Below, one piece after another: positions 36,500 to 47,578 of a DNA stretch of 64,000 nt. Below the pieces are notes generated by a model. The model did no database searches. It saw nothing but the letters and a program-made list of their open reading frames with translations, and was not told where the DNA came from. The stretch spans positions 191,590 to 255,589 of the forward strand of contig ML769414.1 of NCBI GenBank assembly GCA_009733575.1. Direction: 5' to 3'. A program made the position numbers and the translations under genes. Every line of letters starts with the position of its first letter. Position 1 is the first letter of the stretch. This stretch comes from Gymnopus androsaceus JB14 (Eukaryota > Basidiomycota > Agaricomycetes > Agaricales > Omphalotaceae).

Positions 36500-37320
36500 A
36501 GCTTGACAGTCGGCGCTTGCAAAGACGCAATTCTCGTATGCACTGCTAAACAGCTCAAGCTCTGCCAGGCTGCTTGGGCTAAAGATTTCCAACGAAGAAA
36601 AGCTCGGATTCGCCGCTTCGAAAGAGCTGGGAACACTGCAACTAAATCATTGCCTCCTGTGCAGAGAGAGAGCTCCCGCCATCTGGAAGCCTGAGTAGTC
36701 AACAATTTGCAGAACTCTGGCACTGAAGCGTCATCGCTTAGGGGGCCCTGGAGGGTAATGTTTAGAGGGACCGTGGGACCTGCATGCTCCAAGCACCATC
36801 ATAGTGCTGCAGTGATGTTCCTCTCTGTGTTGACATCTTCGATGGAGGTTATTCCCAAAGAGATTTCTTTCAAAAGAGCTGGGCATGAACTGGCGACCTC
36901 TTGCCAAAGAGCACATACAGAGACGAGTGTCTGTCCAGGAAGTGAGATCTGGCCCCATGCCATGAAGTTGATGTAATGGATGTTGGTGTACATGATGAAA
37001 ATGTGGTTCAGGACTTCTGTAGGAAGGCGCCTAATGGGAGCAAGCAGAGAATTGTATCTCTTTCACCGATTCTTTAGTTGCTTCTGCTTGTTCTCCAATA
37101 GAGTCATTTCTGACTGGAGTCAAAGAGTTTGAGCCTCGTAATAACGAATCTCTGCATCAATATTTGTGACAATACCAGGGATCTCCAAGACCTAGGTGGC
37201 CAGGGTGGCCAATGGAGGAGAAGGAGATCAAAGAAGCTTTTGAAGATCTGTAAGGGATATGGATGGAGGTACGACAGGCTGACTCAGAGGGAAATCCTTT
37301 TGGCAGTTGTCGCAGAACAT
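36500..37320 (-). pseudogene. F-box1-C: 3'-truncated F-box-like copy
   Basis: Starts like its paralogues at the ATG 37320 (MFCDNCQKDFPL) and retains the helix and F-box region with stops and shifts. It keeps a clean middle part (DHAGPTVPLNITLQGPLSDD equivalent, then LLTTQASRWRELSLCTGG). Homology to F-box1-D ends near 36500, so the LRR-like C-terminal half is missing. It is divergent from AAD3, the third F-box1/AAD pair. Confidence 0.8.
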
Positions 37321-38294
37321 GTTGAGATTAAGCTGTGTATTATAAGTGGAGTGTTTAGGTCGAGCCTTGGAAAGTCAATCGACATGTCAATAGCTAAATT
37401 TAAATAAGGAGACAACGCCCCAACCTTCAGGTCCAATTCAGACGCGTTCCAGGAAAAGGCTTTGGGGAGGTGGCAAGTGGAATGATTAGTGAACAATTGT
37501 AAAACTTGAAGCAGAAGAATTCAGACGCACTGGGATAAGCTATATTCCTGTGGTTTTACCAGGTTTCTTTATCCTTCCAAGTTACAGAATCAACAACTTT
37601 GCTTGATGCTAGTGTGATCGAACAGCTGGAGCGCTTAACGCCTAGCGCTTAGAGTACTAGAACACATTCTTATCCATCATCCATCAACCTCCATCTCAAC
37701 TAGAAACAAATTTTCTGTTTACACCTTATATAGGATGATATTTATTCCCAGAGGAGGCTCGCTTGGACTGACCAATATAAATATCATCCGTTGGCTGCAC
37801 CGTGCGTGGAATCGAGTTCACAACTCACAATGATAGACTGTGAAACACATTTTGTCAACTACAAGTAACAGATTTTTTTGCACTGACCGCTTGAGGAAAA
37901 ATCCAGGCAAGTTTACACTATGCTGCTGTGAAATCAGACTAGTAATCGCTATTAATATCGACTAGGAAGCTATCTGGGCACATCTTATACTAAGTAGTAA
38001 TTGCTATTACATACTATTGACTGGGAAGCTATCCGGGCACATTTTACAAAATCTGTGATTTACAGATCTAGGTTTATAAATCCTACTTGCTATGTACAGC
38101 GGATCTTCGACGGAGCTGAAAACCAATTCAAGATGTACGCAGGATGAGCATAGGATATGCGGCTGGATTTTGATTTAATAACACTCATAGGATAGTCACC
38201 TAAATTTTAGTCAGGTATCGGTTTTGCTATAAAAGCAGGGTACCAAATTCAGGTATGTATATATCTCAAGTCCGTTTGTGCTCCATAGTTAGAT
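37321..38294. promoter_or_regulatory. Shared F-box1/AAD intergenic region, copy C
   Basis: Counterpart of 26332-27182, with local expansions: GTAATCGCTATTA occurs around 37943 and a similar block around 37999. The AAD3 TATA box is TATAAAA at 38228-38234, followed by GCAGGGT as in AAD2. Confidence 0.5.
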
Positions 38295-39855
38295 ATGTCT
38301 AGTATCTTCTCACCAGCTCCTGAACCTTCCACAAAGCTTGGTGTTTATTGCCTGCTCTCCCCTCGCGCAGGTGTGTGAGTGTCGCCGATCTGTCTTGGAG
38401 GGATGAGCATTGGTGATGATGAGTCTTGGAATAAGGTGCATTTCTCCTCTTCATATACCATCATTGCATGCAGCTGACTTTCTTCTCAGTTCATGGGATC
38501 CATGGACAAAGAGAGGAGCATGAAGCTCTTAGATGCCTATTACAATATGGGCGGTAATTTTATCAATACGGCGAACCTCTAGTGTGTTTCTATTTCTTTG
38601 GCTCTTTTGTGAATCCTGTGTGTAGCTGATGTATTTAATAGTCAAAACGGAACCTCGGAGATGCTCATTGGCGAATGGATGGAGAAGCGAGGGAATCGTG
38701 ATCAGATGGTTATTGCTACCAAGGCAAGTCCTTCCACCTTCTGGTCCAGATTTTCTAATCCCCGCAATGCTTAGTATTCAGCAAACTTTAAACATGGAAA
38801 TTCCACTGTCAAACAACAAATCAACTACATCGGAAACAACGCCAAATCCTTGCACCTTAGTGTAGAGGCAAGTTTGAAAAAGCTACGTACGGATTACATT
38901 GATATCTTGTATGTGCATGTCTGGGACTGTGAGACCAGTGTGGAAGAGGTCGTGGATAGCTTGCATAACTTGGTCGTCTCGGGAAAGGTGATTTATTTGG
39001 TGTGTTTTTTTTTTGCCTTTCTGAGTCCAACATGCCACAGGACTGATCACATTTCCTGTAGGGAATTTCTGATACTCCAGCCTGGGTTGTTGCACACGCC
39101 AATACATATGCTAGAGAGAAGGGAAAGACGCCATTTGTGATCTATCAGGGCGAGTGGAACATCATGAAACACTTGTTTGAGCGAGATATCATTCCTATGG
39201 TGCGTTCATTCGGTAAGTGCCATTCAACTCCTTAAGCACATTTCGAAACCTCAGGCTGACTTTCAATTCCACATTCTAGGTCTAGCGCTGGCTCCCTGGG
39301 GTGTTCTCGAAAGAGGAAAATTTCAGCACAGATGAGGAAGAGGAACAGCGTCGTGCTACTGGCAAACAGGGGCGGTCGACTTTTGGTAAGGAGCGAACGG
39401 AGGACGAAGTGAAGATGAGTCATGCATTGGAGAAGGTAGCAAAGGATATTGGGGCCAAGAGTACCTCTGCGGGTAATTAAAGACTCCCTTTTGATGAATA
39501 TAAACTAGAATTGACGATACACTCCTTGAAGTTGCTATTGCCTATGTGATGCATAAGACTCCTTATGTCTTCCCAATCATTGGTGGACGCAAAGTCGAAA
39601 ATCTTGTGGATAACCTTCAAAGCGTTGAGCATCACTCTTACCGATGAGAAGATCCAGGAATTGGAGAGTGTGCTTCCCTTTGATGTCGGGTTCCCGAGCA
39701 GCTTCATAGTGAGTGAGATTCTTTCCAAATCAATTCAGCTACTGACGTGCTGAATGTGACTCAGGGCGACGGAAGCAGGCTGTTGTCGACTACTGCTAAA
39801 ACTCAGAGAATGCCGTATCCGAAAGGCACTGGGGCCCTCTGCCTAGTGGTCTAGT
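38295..39855 (+). pseudogene. AAD3: dead aryl-alcohol dehydrogenase copy rich in CpG transitions
   Basis: All eight AAD exons can be recognised and the TATA box, splice sites and GC-AG intron are retained, yet the coding sequence is broken repeatedly. The AAD2 exon-1 codon CGA (RAGVRV) is TGA here (38376-38378). The catalytic Asp of NFIDTAN is Asn (AAT, 38565-38567), and YYDMGG reads YYNMGG. In exon 6 an extra base after LERG shifts the frame into a stop. In exon 7 an extra base follows DNL. Most substitutions against AAD2 in exons 1, 2, 5 and 6 are C-to-T or G-to-A at former CpG sites. It cannot encode an active reductase. Confidence 0.9.
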
Positions 39856-40821
39856 TGGGTTATAATTAAGCAAGACTTCATGCCTTCAGTGCGGCCCTGC
39901 TATTGCCATTTTATGTACAAGTTTTTCTTTTTTCCATTTTAAGACAAATATTGCTACGTCTCCGTTACTACCAACTTCTTAATCTTCCCTCAATGTTGTG
40001 TGGTTTTCTTCATGATTATCTCATTTGGTCGGTCAAAGCGAGTAATATCAGCGCGGAATCAGGGGCCAATACATAATAAATTTTGGTTTAACTGGAATCT
40101 CATTATGGATCAATATAAACCCCCTAGTGTACGTACGAGTGGGTACCGTATCGTCCTTCGGCCGTCTACTATTTTGTATTCAAGATCTTCGCCAGTGTTG
40201 GTATGTCCAAGGAAAGAGTAAGGAGAAGGGCAATCAGAAGATGAGATGTTACCTCTTTACATGTTTGGATGACACCACGCCAATCAGAAATCCTGAACTT
40301 TCTCGCTTGGAGGAATTTTCCTTTTTCAGGAGCTACACATTAGTTAATTATGACTATCCAAGATACGTTTCCACTACCGGAATCGATCTCTTCTCGACGA
40401 TTGAGGACGTCCATCTGTTTTTGAATCACTCGGAGTCGCTGAAGGTAAAAAATAAATATCCACCATCTTGAATTTGAGAATGATATAAACTTTACTGGGT
40501 TCCCTGAGTGGTGTACGACAATTGAAGAGGCATGTAGAGGGCAGTCAAGTAAGAATATTCACAGTCTTACCTTTGGGCATATTACAGGCTGATTTACAGT
40601 GCATCTGGCTGCAAACTTCGCAACCGCTCAGGTTTGGTCATCAAGTACTCAAGAACAGTCGTGGATAGATCGGAAGACCGACAATCTTGTTCAAACGATC
40701 TCAAACGAGTAGGGTAGAGTAGACTGGCCAGTCAGATATCTGTATTAACCCAGCGACGCAGGTAGTCCATGACCAAAAACAAAGTTAAAAGGACAAGTAC
40801 AAGAAACGAAGTAGAGTTACA
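39856..40821. other. Intergenic; first part duplicates the AAD2 downstream region
   Basis: To about 40075 this matches 28700-28920. Beyond that no homologous copy is visible. A 114-codon open frame at 40127-40471 has no recognisable features. Confidence 0.4.
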
Positions 40822-42549
40822 TTACGATTGTGAAGGTGGTATCTTACCCAGTACCTCAACCTTCATACCAGCTTTACCCAATCGTATCAGCGGTTGATAT
40901 ACCTTCTCATCCAGCAAGCGTCCCCACACCTTCAATTCCACAGACTTCAGACACGCGATACCAATCTCTTCAGCCAGAATCGTATCCGGTACCCATCGAG
41001 AGAGAATCACATTGATAAACAGCTGGTCGTTGTCAAACCAATCACTGAGCACGGTTAACGATAGGTGTGTCAACTTTGGAACAAGTGCGTTTCCAAAGTC
41101 ATACGAATTTTCAGTCCCATGGGCATGAAGACGTTTGATCCATTCCATCGTAAGAGGCTGTAAGTTCCGAGTTGAAGCCATATTGTTCAACTGCCCTTTG
41201 GTGGGTTTACGCCTGTGAGTTTGGAAAATGTCCAAATGGGAGAGTGCAGGGGTGTGTAAAAGGAGTGATAGAAGGTCGTGAGTGGAAATGAATACATCTT
41301 TCAACTGCAGGAAGGTGAGGGAACAGCCGGATCGGAGGATGAAGGACGTCACTTCACGCTGTGGCCAGGCCATGTCTTCTGCGGCACGACCAGCAATGGC
41401 GTGCGCGTTGTATGGCGAATGTGGACTGAAGTCTACTACCATCCTTTTCAGAGAGGGATAGCATGCGGATTCCAGAACTTTCTCAACTGTTTTTGGTAAT
41501 AAAACATTATCCATGCTAGTTTGCAGAATAATAGACAGGAACTGGAGAGACTTTGAGGTATGAGAAGGGATGTCAGGGACAGCAGACAACATCGATGAAA
41601 AGAGGTAGGAAAGCGATTCGAGCTCAGGAAACATGGATGGCGCAATAGGAACCCTGTTATGACTGTTACATTCCAGTTTCAACGTTTTTATTTGGTGCAA
41701 CGGGAATGCTGGCATGTCATCATTGGTATCCACTTCAAAGAAGAGCGAAAGTTCACGAAGATTTGGCGCATTGCCAAAAAGCGCTAGGTCTTCCAGTTCG
41801 CATGGGCGAAAGATTTCCAAGGAAGGGAAGATTGGGTTCTCCGCTTCGGTGATACTTGGAAACAGTGCAACAAAATCTCCTTCCGTGAAGAGGCAGAGCT
41901 CCCGCCACCTGGAAGCCTGAGCAGTCAACAGTTTGCAGTATTCGGACTCTCCGGTATCATCGTCTATAAAACCGATTAGGGTAATGTCTAGAGGAGCCGT
42001 GGGTCCTGCGTGGTCCAAGCACCACTGTAGTGCAGCAGTGATCCTCTTTGCCTCATTGAGATCTATGAAGATGCTTAATCCCAAACTGATACCTGTCCAA
42101 AGAGCCGAGCATGAACTGGCGACTTCTCGCCAACGACCACATATGGAAACGAGTTTTTGTCCAGTAAGCGAAATCGCGCGATATTGTATGACGTTTAAGC
42201 AAGTCTGCTTCACGTTTGCGTACATGACGAAAACGTGGTTCAGGACCTCTGTAGGAAGACGCCTAATAGGAGCAAGCAAAGAGTTGTACCTCTGTCGTTG
42301 AATCTTCAGTTGCGTCTGCTTATTCTCCAATAGAGTCATTTCGGACTGAAGTCGAAGGATTCGAGTCTCGTAATAATGAATCTCCGTATCGATGTTCGTG
42401 ATGATTCCAGGGATTTGCGAGACCTGAGTGGCTGATGGAGGATATGGAGATCGAAGTAGCTTTTGAAGGTCGGCAGTGGATATGGATGGAGGAGGTACAG
42501 CCGCTGCAGCATGCTGAGGATAATCTTTTCGGCAGTTTTCGCAGAGCAT
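40822..42549 (-). CDS. F-box1-D: intact F-box-like protein
   Basis: Single exon, 575 aa. The N-terminus MLCENCRKDYPQHAA holds a Cys pair. It is followed by a disordered stretch, a helix with coiled-coil character (RILRLQSEMTLLENKQTQLK) and an F-box-like motif (SLLAPIRRLPTEVLNHVFVM, about residues 90-110). Then come LCxxWREVASSCSALWTGIS and a leucine-rich C-terminal region with LRR-like strands to residue 575. This architecture (coiled coil, F-box-like, LRR-like) is greatly expanded in Agaricomycetes, with presumed roles as SCF adaptors; substrates are unknown. Three other copies in the window are broken (4780-6508, 25201-26331, 36500-37320); this is the only complete one. Its divergent neighbour is a desaturase remnant rather than an AAD gene. 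Confidence 0.82.
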   Translation of the reverse strand: MLCENCRKDYPQHAAAAVPPPSISTADLQKLLRSPYPPSATQVSQIPGIITNIDTEIHYYETRILRLQSEMTLLENKQTQLKIQRQRYNSLLAPIRRLPTEVLNHVFVMYANVKQTCLNVIQYRAISLTGQKLVSICGRWREVASSCSALWTGISLGLSIFIDLNEAKRITAALQWCLDHAGPTAPLDITLIGFIDDDTGESEYCKLLTAQASRWRELCLFTEGDFVALFPSITEAENPIFPSLEIFRPCELEDLALFGNAPNLRELSLFFEVDTNDDMPAFPLHQIKTLKLECNSHNRVPIAPSMFPELESLSYLFSSMLSAVPDIPSHTSKSLQFLSIILQTSMDNVLLPKTVEKVLESACYPSLKRMVVDFSPHSPYNAHAIAGRAAEDMAWPQREVTSFILRSGCSLTFLQLKDVFISTHDLLSLLLHTPALSHLDIFQTHRRKPTKGQLNNMASTRNLQPLTMEWIKRLHAHGTENSYDFGNALVPKLTHLSLTVLSDWFDNDQLFINVILSRWVPDTILAEEIGIACLKSVELKVWGRLLDEKVYQPLIRLGKAGMKVEVLGKIPPSQS

Positions 42550-42962
42550 GTCGAAACTTAAAAAATGTGGATTTTATGTGGCGCGTTTCGGTCGAACCTA
42601 AAGCCTAAAGGTCATCGACACGTCAATAAGCAAGGTCATATAAGGAGAAAATGTGCGGACCTTCAAGCAATCTTCAAGCTTGTCAAATTCCAATGCAAAG
42701 AGCCTTCCGAGGGGACGTTCACAAGCTGATAAAGTAAAGAAGTTTTGAGATGATTTGAATATAATTTCAGAATTCGGGACGCACTTTCTTGTGATAAAGA
42801 CTTGAAGGACAGAAAGATTCGTTCCTCTAATCTCTGAGCTGTTCAATACAACAATGTTGAATGGAGGAAAGTGATTAAGAAAATAAGTTAGTAAGCGCTC
42901 AAGCAGAGCGCGCGCTTGAAGTTCGTTGTGGCATTCGACGTCGACCAGTCGGATCGACGCTC

Positions 42963-44702
42963 ATGCTACATACCGGGGTCCCTCTCTTCTCCTAGCAGCG
43001 GCACGGTACAGTTAACTCGTTCTGAAATTGGCAAATGTATCCTGGACGGCCAACATCTCATTATCTACAACAAAAAAGTTCTTCGGATCCCATCTTCCTG
43101 GCTGGACGTCCATCCTGGGGGCTCTCTTGCTCTCCTTCATTTTGTCGGCCGAGATGCAACTCCCGAAATCAACGCATATCACAATGACCAGATTCTTCCT
43201 CTGGTAAACAAGTACTTGATCGGTACTTTGGCTGAACATGGTCCTTGGGATCCTCTCCTTCCTCCAATTGCTGCAGGCTGGACTCGCAAAGACGATCAAT
43301 GGTTCAGTGAAGCCGCTACCTGGAATGCTGATTCCAACCGGTACTTCTTGTTGCGAATAATTCTCCTGCACTCCATAAATCAGCCCCGACAATCGAAGCT
43401 CTCACTCCTCCTCCCTCGAAACTCTCTCTCCAGGTGCAGGAGCAGCATGCAGCTGCATATAAAATGTTGCACAAACGTATAACAGATGCAGGTCTCTACA
43501 AGACCCCGTACTTGACTGGTTACGGGCCAGAGCTTATTCGATACATTTCCCTTGGCTTGCTTTCTGCATACGCGTTCAGACATAGCTGGCTTTTAACGAG
43601 CGCTCTGGCTCTCGGTCTCATGTGGCATCAGCCCGTGTTCTTTGTTCACGATCTTGGGCATATGGGTGTGACAGGGAATTGGAATCTAGATCGACTCATC
43701 TCAATTCTTGTCGCGGATTTCATTGGGGGGCTTAGTATAGGTTGGTGGGTCGATGTAAGAGTGTCCGTTTTTTAACTGCATACATATCTCTGACCATTTA
43801 CTTATGCTAGAATCACAACGTTCATCACTGTACGATAACTTTCTGTTCTCAATTATTTCTCACTGACATTCCTTTTCTAGTGGTCACCAACCATCTATCC
43901 CAGTATGTCTTGTCCAGTCCCTGCCGCGATTGTCTGACAAACATAATGACAGTGACCCCTTCTTCGCCATTTCACCCTCGCTCCTCTCTAGTCTTTATTC
44001 CTCCTACTACAAGATAACTTTTCCTTTTGACTTTGCAGCTCGAATTATCAGCACAAATTATTTTATATAGTGATGTTGTTTGCCCGATTCAACCTTTATC
44101 GTCTCTCGTATAGTTCGATGTTCTATAAGCTTTTCGAGCGTAGACATACTAGAGGTGGAAGGTGGGCTGTCGGTTTGGAATTCATTGGGATCATCTAGTT
44201 GGTGCTGGTTTGGCGGCATCGTGTTAAGACGTTGCGGATCCTGGTAAATGGCACTGGCGTACTTGCTCGTAAGCCATGCTGCTACGAGCCCTCTTCATGT
44301 ACAGGTAGGACACTGCTGCTGCTCTAAACTCCTTCAAACCACCTGACGAGTCCGATAGATTGTTCTCTCACATTTCGGTATGTCCACGGAAGATCTTGGG
44401 CCAGTGGAGTCCTTCCCACATCGACAACTTCGTACCGGCATGGATGTATCATGTCCTGAGCAATGGGACTTCATTCATGGGGGTTACACTTGCAGGTTAC
44501 GCACCATCTCTTCTCTCGTCTCCCTCGACACAATCTCAAAAAAGCCAGTCTTATGGTCAAAGAGTTTGCCGAGAAACAGGGGCTGACTTATGTTGAGTTT
44601 GGTTTCGTATCGGCAAGCCATGAGGTTGTGGGTGTTCTTCGTGAAGTTGCAGGCTTGCTAGCTCGCTTGGTCAACAGGTCAAACGATGGCGCAAGTCGCT
44701 AG
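42963..44702 (+). pseudogene. Cytochrome b5-fused sphingolipid/fatty-acid desaturase remnant
   Basis: The N-terminal cytochrome b5 domain keeps its heme motif (SSWLDVHPGGSLALLHFVGR). The desaturase part keeps three histidine boxes: HDLGH (about 43647), NHNVHH (43811-43828, after an intron) and QVTHH (about 44493). The b5 fusion and QxxHH box fit delta-8 sphingolipid or front-end desaturases of the ER. It is broken by a frame change near the ATG, another near 43390 between the b5 and desaturase parts, a TAG near 44197, a TAA in the W-S-K-A-L-A block (about 44255), and a shift before the third box. The C-terminus ends abnormally in LLARLVNRS at TAG 44700-44702. Exon order is preserved, so this is a decayed full-length gene. 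Confidence 0.8.
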
Positions 44703-45440
44703 TGTGGAAGCTAGGGAAGCCGTAGACAAAAAGATAGCTCAACGAGAAGACGCTGCGTTCGCACGTAGAAGGGTAGTTAATTCCCTTAAAGAGACATAGA
44801 TACCCTAGATCTAGACATCTATCAACAATATAGCGCGATTTTAGTTCCATCTCAAGAATGACCAACGCCGCTCAAGAGTGTTGAGAAAAGTTGGATGAAT
44901 AGCCATAGCTGCTGCTTCTACTGAGTAAGCCAAAAGAGGTTAGATGTCGCGTCGTACAAATTCTGCAAGCGTATTGAATCGCTAACCTACGTTGAACGTT
45001 CTCAACTTCAAGCAAGAATCGAGATGAACGATGAAACGATGACATTGGACAATAAATAACCAGACAAAACGTATTATATGGCTACAGTATAAAACTAATG
45101 AATAACATTAATTGATACAAACGAGATTCAAGAATGGTTGGGGTAACGAAACCGGAGAGAGTTTTGGGGTTGGGTGCACAGGTGCACAGACGTGATATAT
45201 GGCTACAAGTAGAGTATCCGGATCGGGAAAGCAAAAATCAAAGCAGAGAACACAGAGAAAAACATCATTCCTGAAGAAAAAATGGACACAGTCCAAACGA
45301 TCACCAGAAAAATAAGAAAAAAAATGCAAGAAAGTTCTGATTTTCGTATATAGTCGTAGTGTATGTCGTGAGTGGAGGAGGAATAATTTCGTGGAATGGA
45401 AAGATCTCTAAGAGGAAGAAGAAAGTGCGATGCGATGAAT
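44703..45440. other. Intergenic, no gene recognised
   Basis: Between the desaturase remnant and the 3' end of the HMG-box gene. No family or repeat signal noticed. Confidence 0.4.
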
Positions 45441-47578
45441 CTAGCGCCCCGATGCCAAAGCAAGCTGTTCGTGCTGATCTCGCAGAATCTGAGCAAACTG
45501 GTCATCATGCTCCGTGTTGGCGCTCGACTCTGGGCCGTTCTCAGTCCCTAGTACTGGCGAAGGCTGAAAAGCGTAGGTAGTATTATGATCCAATGGGAAT
45601 CCCATCGCAACGGCGAAAGATCCACTGGAAGATAAGCCTTTCCAGAGCTCGGTAAAAGCCATGGCAGAATCGATGGGCAGGGACGACGTCGAAGAGGATT
45701 CTGTCTCGATGGCCGAATGCGATTCGCTGGTTTGAATATCCTGCATCGACTGAGCTGGGGAGTCGTGGTCGGGATAGGCCAGATTCACGTTCGCGTCCAC
45801 ATCGACATTCTCGATAGAGGTAGGATGGATGGGCTGAGGAGCGTGCAGCTGCAGCTCCCTCTCTCCCACCTCCGAAGGCGCTGGGGAGCCCGAGTATGAA
45901 GGAGAGTAGGAATGTACAGAAGACGAGGACATCGGTGAAGTGTCGAGCGGGGAGTACGAATGCGTATCCAGCGGGGCGAGCGACAGATGGTGGATTTGAT
46001 TCTGCTGTTCCTGAAGGAAATTTTGCACGAAGTCGGGCTGCTGCTCCATGTTGTATCCCTCGAAAGGATTGCATGCCTGTTGCCCGTCGAACGGCGAAGG
46101 CTGCTGTGAAGGAATAGAGCTGGCGCCGAAAGTAAATCCAGACTGGAACAAGCTCGTGTCGGCCTCTGGTAACTCATCGCCATCCAGCGGCAGAGGGAGG
46201 GACGAAGCCGAGCTCGACGGCGAGGTACCGGTTGCCCCGTATCCACTCTGCCAATTCGCACCAACCCACTGCCCTTGCATATCCCAATTTGTCGGCCAAG
46301 AATCTTCTGGGCGCCCATAGTTGACAAATGCCTGTGCGCTCGAAGCTCTTCTCCCACCGAGAACCATTCTCTGTTGGCGTGAGATGGAACCCACGTCAAA
46401 GTTGGTTGGGGAAGGAGAAGGAGGCCGGAGCGCAGAGTTCATCGACGGCAGCATGTTGAACGAATGGGGAAGGCTGGGATCAGAATATCCAGCAAGGTCC
46501 ATCGAAAGACCATGGGATGATTCGGCCATATTCGGGAAGGTGGCATCAGAGTATTGTGAGAAATACTGCTGAGGCTGCTGATATCCGCCTTGGAAAGGAA
46601 GGAAGTCATTGGGAAGGGGAACAGATGATGAGCGACGGGATGGGTATCGAGATACTGGCGCAGGCATCGGGGAATGGAAGGAGTTAGCTGCAGAGTTGGT
46701 GTTGGCTGCTGGTGTCACTGGCGGGTTGCGACGGCCGCCATCACGCTTTCGTCCCAGCCATGCATATCGTCCCATTGGGTGACCTGTTCTTTTAGAGCAT
46801 CGCCCTTTAACCCATCCAGCAGACACTGGGCAATGAATCCCTCGCGCTCGGTGCGCATTCCTTCTATTGAAGCCATCGAAGGAGGAAGAGGATCCATCTT
46901 CATCTTCTTGTTACCCAAAGTATCGGCAGCCTTATTCTTGTTCTTGTTGTGCACTGGGCGGAAACGGTACTCGGGATACTTGCGCTTGTGCTCGGCCTTC
47001 TCGACTCTGGCCCTCTTTTCCCATACAGCCTTTTCATCAATGGGAAGGGAGCGCCAGCAGGAACCTTGATTGATGGGCGTGAGATTGCAGCTCAGTTACC
47101 AGTACAAGTACCCACGTACCTATGATTTTACTCAGAGAGCTATGATTTGTTTCGATGCTGTTTGGAACGTGCTTTTGCTTGACAAAGTCAGCTCTGAAGA
47201 GCATGAACGCATTTGGAGGTCGAGGAATGTAGCCTAGCGAGCGCCGTTTACCGGGCGGGGCACGTCGTTTACGTGGAGGAGGTGCAGGAGCTGAAGAGGG
47301 AGGAAATAGAGTGGCCGAAGAGTCGTCGCCAGGAAGGTCGTCGTACATGTCCTCTGCTTCCGCTTCGATTTTGAATGTGGATGGTGTAACGTTGGGACAG
47401 AAAGTCAAGCGGTTGGGTTCAGCTTGAATACCATATACTCCAGGCTTTGCAGGTGGGGTAGAGACTGTGTTAAGTAGAAAGTCAGAGCTGTTGGCGTAGA
47501 AACAGGAAGAGAAAAGGAAGACAACTAACCTAAGCCGAGTGATGACTTTCTCCTGGCCCATGATCGTGTAGCTGGCAT
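45441..47578 (-). CDS. HMG-box (MATA_HMG class) transcription factor
   Basis: The start MPATRSWARRKSSLGL is at 47578; introns are 47529-47465 and 47119-47065. The HMG box reads IPRPPNAFMLFRADFVKQKH, NSIETNHSSLSKIIGSCWRS and LPIDEKAVWEKRA, ending in HKRKYPEYRFRP. That is the RPPNAF...YRFRP pattern of fungal mating-type-class HMG factors, and it is preceded by a basic segment (PPRKRRAPPGKRR). A long Ser/Pro/Gln-rich C-terminal region follows, containing RYPSRRSSSVPLPNDFLPFQ and QQPQQYFSQYSD, and ends at TAG 45441-45443. Between the frames covering 46954-46715 (ending ESVMAAVATRQ) and 46826-45441 I found no convincing intron. Either an atypical splice or a frameshift joins them. Role: DNA binding in sexual development or related regulation, inferred. 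Confidence 0.75.
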
